A DNA stretch of 53,353 nt from Ectocarpus siliculosus (lineage: Eukaryota > Sar > Phaeophyceae > Ectocarpales > Ectocarpaceae): the NCBI GenBank assembly GCA_000310025.1, contig FN648555.1:107994-161346 (forward strand), in the 5' to 3' direction. Position 1 is the first letter of the stretch; every line of letters starts with the position of its first letter. The notes under the pieces were generated by a model that was not told where the DNA came from, made no database searches, and was given only the letters and a program-made list of their open reading frames with translations. Shown here piece by piece: positions 12,034-24,000 of this stretch. The position numbers and the translations under genes were made by a program.

Positions 12034-15000
12034 ATGACCTCGGGCAAGCCGGCGGAGGAGCCAACGAACTCATATCTACGGCAATTTCTAACCCGGGGAG
12101 ACGGGAATCGGCAGGAGCAGCCGAAGCGGTCCGACCGCAGTAACACTAACGGCGACGGTAATATCAGCAACGAGAGTAAGGAGTACCGTGAGAGCAAGCG
12201 GGGCGGCGGCAACCATTGCCGTCCCCAACCTGACGATGAAAGTGATGATGAGGCGCGCGAACTCAGGTTACCAACGCCAAGATCCCCCCCTCAACGGCCT
12301 ACATATCAACCGCCGTCACCCCAGACCGAACTCGATCCGGGGTGCGTGATAGGCAGCGCCGCTCTCGACAGCGGAGACGGTCTAGAAAGAACAACGGTGC
12401 GTTATCCCAGCGCTGCTTCTTCGAAGCACAAAGATGGCGGCAGCGGCAGTGGTCAATGCACCCGAGCAGGGATCGGAGACCCTCCTCGGGGCCAAGAGAA
12501 GGACTTCATGGTCGATGGGGAAGATCTCTTGCGGCTAAAGAGCGTCGATGCGGTAGGACGCAGAGGTAACGCTACCTACAATGACACCAGGCACCAACAG
12601 CGGCAAACACACGCCAAAAGCCTGGCTTCCTCGTCGCTTGACCTTCACCACCGCCAAGGAGCAGGGTTGTCAACGCGCTCCGCTGGTGGACAGCAGCAGC
12701 ACCACCAGCACCGCAACGACCGAGGTAAGGGTGGTGAACATGCCCTGAGCGCCCAGGAATCAAGCACACTCTTCTGGGAGGAAGTTGATTCTCTGGACGC
12801 CAAAAGTAGTAGCGCGAACAACGACTGGGGGCAAAGGCTTGGCGGCGGTCGCGGTCGTGGCGTCGACCGGAACATCGGCGGTGAATCGATGGCAATACTG
12901 GGGGTCCACAACGGCCGCAGCCGAGGAGGAGGGCGGTCAAGGCGCGGAGGAAGAGGCAGTGGGGCAAGAGGACCACCAAAAAGCGGTGTTCGCCAGGCGG
13001 CTGCTTTTGCATCACCCGTAATCGGGGGTGGTACAAGTGTCAGGAAGAGACATCCTCGGGCGGATTTAACTTCGACAGAGTTGCCGCTCGGCCAAGTGCT
13101 GCGGACGGTGGGTGGGCTGGTTGGGGGCGAAGGGCTCAAAGTCTCTGCGGTGAGGTGATAAGTGCGCGTCCATTGCATTGTCGGCGAAACACGGTCAAAA
13201 GTGTGACTTATTCCGTTTCGGGGGTAGAACGCGTCGGTGTTTTTGCTATGCTGCCGTATTAGGTGCGATGCCTTGATTTTGCTTCTTAACGTTAGCCGAT
13301 GGAAGGGTTTGCACCGGTCCACCTTGGTGTAGCAGAGCGGGCAAAGTCAAACTTGCGAGTGGGCACAAAACTTACTTCATACAATGTGCACTGACGGTAG
13401 GTGGGAAAACACATCACCTCGCTAGAGGGCGTGCCCTCCGGCGTGTCCTCCCGAGCGACCCAGCTTTTCCTCAGCAACAACAGTCTGCGCTGGTTGCGAG
13501 GCGTTGAAGCCTTTTCGGGGGTGGTCTGCCTCTCCATCTCACACAACCTTGTGCGCCGGACGGAGGACCTCCACCCCCTCTCGCTTTTGGCTCACCTGGA
13601 GATGTTATCGCTGGAAGGCAACCCCGTGTGCGGTGCCGCCAACTACCGGGCGCATGTGGTCTCGCTTGCATCCGCGTGCCTCAAGACGCTGGACGGTAGA
13701 GAGGTCAGAGACATTACTGTGTGCTTGAAGATACGCATGGCGATATCGCGATGTTGGTTGACTTTAACTTGGGTAGCAGGCTTGTTTTGCTTTTGGTCCG
13801 GGGCCTTTGGTTCCCTTTATTTTACGTCGAGGTGCTCGATCGTCCAGAGGTAGGTACGAAGAGTGAGTAAAGTGCGACGCGGAGTTCCTGGGTGTTCGTG
13901 TAGTTTTTGGGTTCTACTACTCGTTTGTTTTTCTACTTGGACGATTACCGGCTGTAGGTGTTCGCTACTCTGATGGCGAAACACAAGCGTGCTGGTGCCC
14001 TCTCTTTCCCCCCCCCACCCGTTCCTCTCTTGATCATTCCAGCGCAACAATTTCGTTTCTGCGCTGTACGATGTTCTAGGTCATTGCTGGGGAGACGTCC
14101 GATGCTCCAGCCATCGTCGTTGCCGAAAGGTCCGCGACAAATAAAACGTCGAGAGAGTGCTGTCTCTGCCTGCTTCTTCACCACATGTCCGGGTTGCTGG
14201 AATGCCACGCCGAGCTCCGAGAGGCTTTGCTTGAGGCAGGCAGCGGTTGCAGCAGCACCGGCGGTGGCGGTATCGGCGGCGATCAGCTATCTTCAAGATT
14301 TCGCCGGGGAGGAAGGGTGTTCAACGGCCGGCGGGTGGCGTGGCGTCAACGTATGGCTGTAGCCATGCCCGTACACCACGTATGTGTGTTTGTCGCACCA
14401 AGCTACTTTTGCGTGCAACATGTTCTTTGTTGTCGACGGTTGTGATACGGTGCGGGTGGCATATGTGGCTTTTATTGAGGTTGTCGCTGGTCTTTGCATT
14501 CTTCTTGCGGGACGGGAGTGCATGCAGGCACTAGTAATACTCAGAGAAGGTTTCTCCTGCTGCCACTCGTACCGCTCGTGTTGCCCTAGATGCTAGCGGT
14601 GCTTCAGGCAGATAGCTGGCCCGTTTTCGACCAATCAGAGCTGGATGTGCTCGAGAGACAGATCCTCGAAGAGGCTGCAGAGGTGCTCGGTGAGTCAGTC
14701 GAACGAAAGTGTGCGTTGTGAAAAACCAGTCCGCCTTTCCGTCCAAGCCCCTATCTCAGATGCTTGCTGGGTTTTGCGGGAAGCACCGCGCCCTCCTTTT
14801 AATCGTCGTCTTGGCAACAGTGGATTTTTCGTTTGACCAACTCCATCTTCCGAATTTGGGACGCCGGGTATCTCAAAGCATACTCTCACCGGCGTCGTTG
14901 ACATTCCGACTGTGCGCGTGTGACATATTCCCGTGGAAACGGCATGGCGACCAAGCCGACGTTGTGAATAGCCGGCGGGCTGCGGGCCAGCGCACGAACG

Positions 15001-18000
15001 AGCTTTTGGAAAGCGCGGTAGCGACGCTCAATTCACCTGGCACTCGTATGTGGGTGCAGGTGCTAGGAGAGGTGAGGAGGGTCGGTGGGGGGGTAGAGGA
15101 AATCACTTGGTTGTCGAAGCAGGTCCTTGCTCCATTGGCAGGTATGCTACTGCTGGACCTGTCGCTCATACGTACCTTGCATTTCCCTTTTTGACCGACG
15201 AATATCTTGAGTTCTACCACGCACGAAGTATTAAGTTGGGGTATTGACCAGCAGTCATACTTGATGAGCACTGGAGAAACTGTTGACTGTTGTGATAGGC
15301 TGACGTAGGATTGTCATGTTACATGCTCTGTCCGCTTGCACGTAGAAAAACACCGCCGACTCGATCTTTGTGGCAGGTCCAGCGGCGAACTGAAGGCAAA
15401 GTGAGCGACGTTGTCTTGCGCTGCGAGAGTGTCCGTCGGCGGGAGGCGGAACGCTTTCGGCACGTGTCCGGGCAGACGAACACCTTCTTGCAAGACCTCG
15501 CGGCCGCCGTCGGCTGCAGCGACAATCAGTGGGCGGTGCCACCTTGTAAAGCAAGAGCAGTGCAGCGCACCACTGGCGCCAGCGCCGGTGGCGGCGCGCC
15601 GAGGAATACGAGGAATACAACTCCTTCTATGCCCCTGGGGGGGTCTAGACCATCGTCGTCGATATCGCTGCCTCAGCCAGCGGATAAGCCCCGAGTGAGG
15701 ATGCTCTCCAGCCCTGAACGTGGCCGGACGGTACGCACGACGCTTAGTCGCAGCTGTCCCGTGGGCATCGCTGGAACCGTCCCCGTTGCAGACACTGCTC
15801 AGTCACCGGAGGCGATGGCGGAGGAATCGATCGTCCTTGATGCCCCTAACCGTGCAACAGAGAACGGAGGACGAGGTATGGCCGGGGCTGGAAAACGGGA
15901 CCCACCGTCTCCGGGACATGTTGCTCGCGGGATTGAGGGGGAATTCGCCACCGGGGACAAGACCGAGGTACGTTTGGGAGAGGAGCGGATACAGGCTATG
16001 GGCTCGGATGGGCCAAGTCCGAATTTACTTGACCAGGAGGAACAACGACCTAGAGAACGATCTACAGTGCGCGTCACCACTTCAAGAACCTATTACTTTC
16101 CCCTGATCTCGTTTCTTCCTGCTTTGCGGCGTAACCCAACATCGACTGTATAGGTTTTGGTGTACTCTTTTTCACTGAGCACTGTTCATACGGTTAGATT
16201 CCTCAATTTATCGTTTTTTGAGCCTGAAGTTCTTTTCTCCAAGGTTATTCATTGGTGGCGCGTACTGAATTGAACAAAACTCCCGATCTTGCCGCCCAGG
16301 CACTTCGTAGTCGCTCTGCTTCGCCAGTCCTGCTCGGTGCTCAGTCCGAAGCTGGAGCGGTAGGGCAAGGCACCACGGTGGCGGCGGTGGAGCGGGTGCC
16401 AGAGGTTGCAGCGGTCGGAAGGGGTCAGAGCCTTAAATCGATAACAACCATGGCCTCCGCGGCAAAGGTTTTGCTAGCTAGAAGAGAAGACGGCGAGAGA
16501 CTGGGCGGCCCGTTATCCCTGTCCCCAACGCAGGCAGCTGCATTGCAAGACCCTTCCAAACAGTCAGCGGTGGCGGGGCGGAGAAATCCACCAACGGCGG
16601 AGGTTGATGATCTTGTGGACAGTAATAGTAACCTGTCCATTGGAAGAGGCGGAGATGACAAAGCAGAAACTCAATTGTCGAGATGGCGCGCCAGCAACAG
16701 GTTCGAGGGAAGACCAGACAGTGCTCCAAGAATTCTGAACGGGTCAAACACAAGAAGGAGACTGATTGTTGGACAAAACAGCACTGGAGAAAGCCCTGAA
16801 AGGAATGAAAGGAGATCAGAGTCCCGCAGAGTCTCTCCTGGTGGTGAGTCGGTGGAGCAGCCACCACAACCTGACGCTATCGCTTCTCCAGGCGTGTACA
16901 CCCTCGCCACGGCAGCAATCACACTCGTTGATGGCCGTCCCGCGACTGGGCAGCAACAGCTCTACACACCACAGCAAGGGGGCGTCCGATGGGGTGTTGG
17001 GACATTTGGGAGTGGTACGGTCGGGACCACAGCCGAACAAGGCGAGGATGGAGGTGCGGAGGGCGAGGTGCGCGCCGGAGGTCACCACGGGAGCACCTCC
17101 GAGGCGACAACGCGGCTCCTGCGGGAAGCTCTGCGGGTGAAGCGTGTGCTTGCCGAGATGGACAAGGCCGACGCTACCGGATCCGCTATTGACAACGGCC
17201 TCGGAGACGAGGATCCCGAGAAATTCCTCGCTACCCTCGGCCTTGTCGAGCTCAAGCCCTTGTCCGCGAGGCTCGTGGAAGCACTGGAACGCGCGCCTCG
17301 ACCCCTTCTAGGAGATCCCTCTGTTGCCGTGCCCGAGCCACGCACCACACGGGGGCTACGAGACCAGGTGCGTAATACAACGTGCTTGTGTGCGCTTTGC
17401 GTGGTCCTGTCGTAACTGTGCTGAAGGACCCAAGCACGAAGTACACTTTGTGAGGTGCCACCCGTTATCACCATATACGTCAAATACCCTTCCCAGGACG
17501 TGCATTGACCATGTTTTGGGAGAACGTGGGGCGAATTTTTACACCTCTGTATTCCGGAGTATAAAAAACAACCGGCCAAGGCGCGTGTCGGGCGTCTCTA
17601 TTCAATGCCGCCAGAGCCCGATCCATACCAACCGAAACGTATTCACTCATTTTTCTGGGCCGTTTCTTTCGACCAGCGCGAGTTAAAGCAATATACGTTT
17701 TGTGTTCCGGCGATACCAATAGGTGGCAGCTCTGGGCAAAGAGGTGGCCCAGCGAACGGAAGCGTGCGCCGAGGCGCGAAAGTTGCACGCGGCGCTGCGG
17801 AGGCAGGTCGAGGTCACGCGCCGGGCCCGCGCTAGAAACATGGACAGGGTGGACGTGACCTGCCGCACGCTGATCGCCAAGGCTGGGGGCGAGGTGCAGG
17901 TGAATGTCGAGGTTTGAATATTCTGTATATTGCAGACCATGCCCGCCTCCCGTCACCGCTTCATCTTTCCTTTCGTTATTTCGGAGGTGCACACTTCGAA

Positions 18001-21000
18001 ATTCTCCGGTATTCCGTATGGCTGAATGCATGAATTGGAGTGGAGTTCCCGGTGCGACAGTCGTATTGCAATACCGTGTATATATTGGTTGGCGATGCCA
18101 GCGTCTACGAGGTTTGTTCAAAATCGTTGTGGTCGTGAAGTTGTGGTGGTGGCGCGGGTGTTAAGAGTATGCCTGCGAGATCCAGGCAATATCTTCACAC
18201 AACATGGTTGACACGAATCTGACTTGAAATTGGCACGGGAGGAGGGGTCTCGTCGTGATGCCAGGCCCCTGAGTGGTTTGAGGGGAAGACGTCGGTCCCT
18301 TCTTCGCGTTGGGGGTAGGGCGTGCTTTCTTCTTGGACCAAGGTCGAACAAAGCTTCCGTTCAGGGCCCCCCGTGGATGGAAGGAAGACCATGTTTGCTG
18401 CTGTAGACAATCTTCACTCGCCACGCCAGCGCCTTCAGGGGCAAAGGACAAGATGTGCCTTGGCTCGGGTCTCACACGATGTCTCGAAGTCCACCCTGTA
18501 TGGCCAATACTTTGTCCAGGCGCTTACCAATGAAGACAGGACCAGGAACGTGCTTGCTGCTGACACGGTGTGATAGTTATCCCTGTGCGGTGTTCGTCCA
18601 TTGCCCTCACTGCTCCGCAGGTTCTCCATGAGTCCAGGCGCGTCGCGCACGAGGCAGAACGCTATCACGCGACCCTCGCCCGAATCCAGGTGTGCTAAGT
18701 GCCAAATGAGTTACAAAGTGTTTCGAAAGAACGTTTCGACGCGATTGAATGCCGAACAGAATCACTGACTTGCTGCTAAACCCGACGATGCATCTCGTAC
18801 TAGAGCACGTAGAGAAGGTACCGAGAAGCAATGAGACGGCGTACCCTGCCAGGTAACATGCACGGAAGGATTCTTATACTGGATGGTAGTGTTGGCAAGG
18901 TTGAGATTTTCCGTCAAAGGGTGCTTCAGTTGGTAAGAATGACAAAAAAAGAACACAACGAGATGGCGCTGTACGTACATATTTCTAAGTTCTTGACAGC
19001 GCTGTTTTGGAACGTACCCCTTTCCGGCTACCCTGTCCCCGTTGTTGTGTCTCCAGGAGCAAGTGGAGGCGACCACTGGCGAAACTCGCAAGATTGTCTC
19101 TACCAGCGAAGCCATTGCATGGGAACTCCGCGCAGAGATGGAGGGGCGCGGCGGGGAGCTCTCATGCCGCAAACGCGATGCCGAAGAGGGGCTGGCGGTG
19201 AGGCAGCTATGTACCATGTGTGAAGTCCTTTGATGATCTCACCAGCAGTTGTTTCGATATTTAGCTCGATGCATCTCGCGGGCATCGATTCATAGTCCTG
19301 CAAGAGTAAGGGGGTTCTGGAAGATGGGAGGCGTTTCATGTTGTTGAGTGGCGGTAAATCGTACAAATTGTTTGCAGTTGATCGGTCACCCTTCTTTCGA
19401 GCTCAGGTGTTGTCAAATAGTACCCATTCCGCGGGGTTGATTGTGTTTTCTTGTCGTGGTGAAATTTACTGGGCGCTTGGCTGAGCAAGCTACACACAGC
19501 AGTTATTTGCGTAGATTTCCTGTCGCTTGGGGTATGTTTTTCGCAAAGCGATTTCCAACGAGTTTTTTATAGGCCCTGGTCCTTCGGCTGTTTTCAACCT
19601 GTGGCCGTTCTCAAGGAAGTAGCGTGCTCGTTCTTCCTTGCCAATACCAGGTGTTTTGTTTCGATGCTAGCGCCTTTGTCCCCGCACGTATCTTGAAGCG
19701 AATGATGGCGATCGGCCTTATCGTCCCGCACGAACAACTCCCGAACAACAAAGCAAAACCAAATTCCACCCTTACCACCCATCAACCAACCCTCCTTCCC
19801 CAATCCCAAGGTTGAACATCCGTATCATCTACACAATGTATTTTACCAAGACGCACCGATACCTGACAACCCCCAATCCTAACTCAACCGAACAAGGATT
19901 GGGAGAGAGCGGCACAAAACGACCCAGACTTGCGAGCCCGCCGCCGGGCCTACGACTGCGAAGTTCTAGCTCTTCGGCACCGGATGGGTTGCGGCGGCGC
20001 CAACAACATCAGCCTCGCCTCCGCATTCCACCTCCTCCGCGCCCGCACAGCGCAGCAGCGGCGAGCTCGAGAGTGGTTCGCAAGGTCTACTGCCCGCCGC
20101 AACGCACTCCTTGTTCGCTCCGCTTTTACCGCCCTCGCTAGAGGAAGTCGGTGCAGGGCAGCGACGGCGGCGGTGGCCGCCGCTCGCTGTCGGAGGGGCC
20201 TGGCCGCTTGGAAACGGGCGGCCACGTTAGCCCGGAAGATCCGGACGTTGTGCTGGCTGAGGGAGCGGGCGGCTGCCGTGAAGGCCTTACAGGGGTGGCG
20301 ACAACGGTGTGTGAAGGCGGTGTATTTGGCGGGCGGCAGCGCCGGGGGTGAGGATGGGAGGTGGGCGGCTGGGCGAGAAGAGAGGGAGGATCTAGAGTGG
20401 AGGCTAGAGCTGTTTCGAGAACGCAGGGCCAAGAGGGTTGTACTTCAGGCATGGCGGGCTGCGGCGCAGACGTCGGCGGTGGTAACGGTGATGCAAGGGG
20501 AGGCGAAATGTGGCTGGGGGCGCGAAGTGGGGCGACGTGGCTGTGCGGCCATTCAAGATGAGGTGGCTGCGTGTTCAGGATGGGGCGCCAGGCTTCGCAC
20601 TGCCGAGGTAGAGAGGAAACTTAAAAAGCTTGCTTCCGATGTGTGTGAGACAGTTTAGTCAGTATGAGCAACGTCGGGCGCTCTCACGACACGAGCTCTT
20701 TTAAGACCTTGCGTTCTCAATGTCAGCACTTTTGCTGTGAAGAACCGGCAATATTTTCTTTTTCGTCCTCCGTGGGTGTGTCATCTAGGCTTGGCATCAT
20801 GGAACATTTCACACCCTGTACAACTATAACGAAACAACTAAACTAATGGTGGGGAAAGGGTTCAACTACCCGTAGTTGAACGGAATCAACTAGTTGCACA
20901 AGATTATGAGCCAGTACAGTAGTTGATTGGAATCAGCTAGTCACCCGAGATTCTGAGCCAATAGTTGATTGGAATCAACTAGTTGCACAAGATTTGAGCC

Positions 21001-24000
21001 GGTAGTTGAACGGAATCAACTAGTTGCACAAGACTTGAGCCAGTAGTTGATTGGCCAAACAAACACAACTATCTTGAAGTAGCTGTACAGGGTGTGGCAC
21101 ATTTGAATGAATGAAATGATATTCACGAAGGCGAAAAACGATTCCAAAGCAGTTGTTTTCGAGGATTGGGTTCTCCATGCTTACTTCTACAATCGACACC
21201 CACCCCAGTTCACTATCGCTTCTTCGCTCGCACAATGGTCTCTGACAGTTCCAAATAATTAACATCCTACGACACTGCTGGATGCACTGCATGACGTACC
21301 CTTCGCCCCATGCAACGGAATCAACGCAAGCAGGCCCTCGGGCGTCGGCATCGGTTTGAGACTCAAATCGGCTCAGCCTTCCGTTGGTGGCGGCGACATC
21401 GGCAGTGCAAGGTGCTGGCCAGAACGGCAGGTCAACGGCGAGCGATCCGGCGCTGGAGACACCGGGTGAACGATATTCGTTCGTCACACGAGGCTACTGC
21501 TGAGGCTCGGGGCAGGTTAGTAGGAGAGCTCCGGATGGTTCGAGTATGGGGATTACTGCAGTACAGTGTCAGCGAAAAGACGGAAGGCCGTGTTGGGGTG
21601 TTAATTGCTTCCTAAGATGGGTTGTGCAAGGTCTAGACACAGGGGTGGGCTGGGCCAACTTCACAGCAAGCATCAGAAACGTACGCAGCCTCCGCTCCCC
21701 TTCTCTCCTCGTAGGAGCAGCCTCGACGTCAGTTGAGAGACCTTGGACTTGAAGCATTGTATACACTAGAGCCAGCTTCCCTGTTGTGGTCTGAATCCAT
21801 ACCGAGGCTCATTTTCGTACGGATTGGAGTGGATGGGGCCTCCTGCGCCGGGCAGGTGTCCTCGCCTGGTATGTCACCCCATGGTGGAAGGGAACCTCTA
21901 GTGTGTTGTCGCCCAGCGCAGAATTGGTACCCGATGTACAAACCCTCAGTCGGGTGGGTGGGATGGTCTCAATAATTTCGTGATCAAAGCTCCTCACTTG
22001 GGTTTTGGAGCGAAAATACCCTCATTGCGATTACAAACCCCAAGACATCCGATTTGATCTGTGGATCAATTAATTGTTCGGATTTATCCAGAAGTGGTGT
22101 CACGTATGCTGCGCTGAGAGTTGGACCTTTTAGCGTTTCTGGCATCACGCGCCGAAGAAAACGATGCAACACTGGTACTCGCTGTGCGCTGTATGTGGTC
22201 CAATCCAATGCTGCACAGTTCACAACAAGATACGCCTGTGATAGTTTTGTTTGATGCCTTGGTTAAGATCCGAGACGCCGTTGAGAGAGACACCGCTTGC
22301 TCACACGAGAAGATAGACCTTACCCACGCCCTGTTCACCGCTCCAAACTTCGGAACCCCGCCCTTGCCTTGGTATTACCTTCATCAATAAACCCCAACAA
22401 CATCATAGCTATGTGCTTTCTCTTGGGAGGCGGGTGCTGGCCGCTTGGTCCTCCGCCGCGGCTACTCGTGTCCGTCGACGTACTGGCGCGGCCTCGCTGG
22501 CGTCAGCACTAGCGTTCAGCACAAAGCGGAGAAGCTTCAGACAGTGGGCCTTCCAGGCCGCCGCGGCCGCTCGCGAAGCCGACAACACAGTAGTCGCTTT
22601 GGGGCACTATGGCGACCGATGTCTCCGCGATCACCTGCGGGCGTGGTCGGCTTTCGCGAGGGAGAGGTGCGCGTTGCGGCGATGCGTCGGGCTCCTACTG
22701 CGCGGCCGGCGTGTGTGCTTGACGGCGGCGGGGCTGCGTCTCTGGCGGCGACAAACGGCGAAGGCTAGGGACGCAAACCTACGGGAGTGTAGAATAATGG
22801 TGAGGGTAAATATTGGCGTGAGAGGTTGAGGTTGGAGCATGCTCATACTCAAGGGTCCTCCTCACGGACCTAGTAGGGAGGTCGCCCTAGTTGCCTAGTT
22901 TCTCAGGTAGCTGGCAGCTGTGCCAGACGTGTGCTAGTAGAAGATCGGGATAATAGTAGCTTAACGCGACTTCAGTCTTTTCTGGGGTGCCATCAAGTGT
23001 TTTTTATTTAAGCCAACGCTATTGCAGGTTTTGAGCGCGTACTCACTTTCCCGACTTTGCCTTCGGCGGAAGGGCTGAATCCTCCCTGTTGACATGGGTG
23101 TGGGGGGTTGTGTGCCCGTAAGTGAAACATATCGTTGCTTCTGTTTTGTAGCTGCTTGCGAAGAACGTCTCATGGCCATCGTCATTGATCAGGCAAAAAC
23201 AGTTTTATACACGTGACGCTGCCGTTGCTCTGGCCTCGATGATGGGCTCTGAAGTAATATCCGATACCTTGTTTTCACCCCTGCCAATATTCCCTGCCCC
23301 ATCTCTGTCGCCGATCGCTTGTTGTCGTTGGGCTTCTTTTAAAGGCTTGGACGGCGGCAGCTGCCCGACGGCGCCGATTCGCTGCCCTCTCCGTATGCTT
23401 TTCTGCATGGACGTCCACCCGCCGCCGCGTGGCGGCAATCCACTCCCTCACGAGACGGGCCGCAGCACGACGGCGGCGCCTCGCCCTCGCAGTGGGCTTT
23501 CGCGCGTTCAGTCTTTCAGGCCGCCGGGCAGCAACCGCCACAGCAGCGGCCACTGCGGAAAGAAGCCACATCAGCCGTGGTGAAGACACGACTAGGTACA
23601 ACAATGGCTACCGGCCGAGAGGAGACATGGGCGTTGTTGTTGAGGAGGCTACTGCTCCTGTACAAACGGCTATCGCCGCGAAGGTTGCGCTGGAGGGGAA
23701 GGTAAGCTTGCTCCGGGCAGGCCTTGCGCAGGAAAAAGCCCGTGCGTTAGAGTGGCACGCAGCCGCATGCGGGATGGCCAAGGAGGTCGCCCGCTCCGAA
23801 CGGGAGCGAGCGCGGTACGCCAAGGTCCTTCGTCAACAGGTGAAGGAGCAGCAGCAAAAGCCGCCGCCGCCGCTCTCTTCCCCGCCAAACATGATCACGG
23901 GCGCCGAAGGGAAAGGTCCGGCCTTGGTTGAACCCTCGTTGCCGTGGCATGATGGGTTCATGACTGTGCAGCGTGAAGGTGAGGAAGGTGGAGATGGGGA

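Noticed and set aside
12645-13322. 225-codon minus frame
   Set aside because: Antisense of exon 12034-13149 of the large gene; Pro/Arg-rich shadow with no motif.
17480-18121. 213-codon minus frame
   Set aside because: Overlaps the plus-strand coiled-coil exon 17723-17899, which has good splice sites and phase.
18410-18573. Additional exon of the large gene after CTGTAG
   Set aside because: Frames are open but either phase-incompatible or lacking a donor, and the peptide is unlike the coiled coil on either side.
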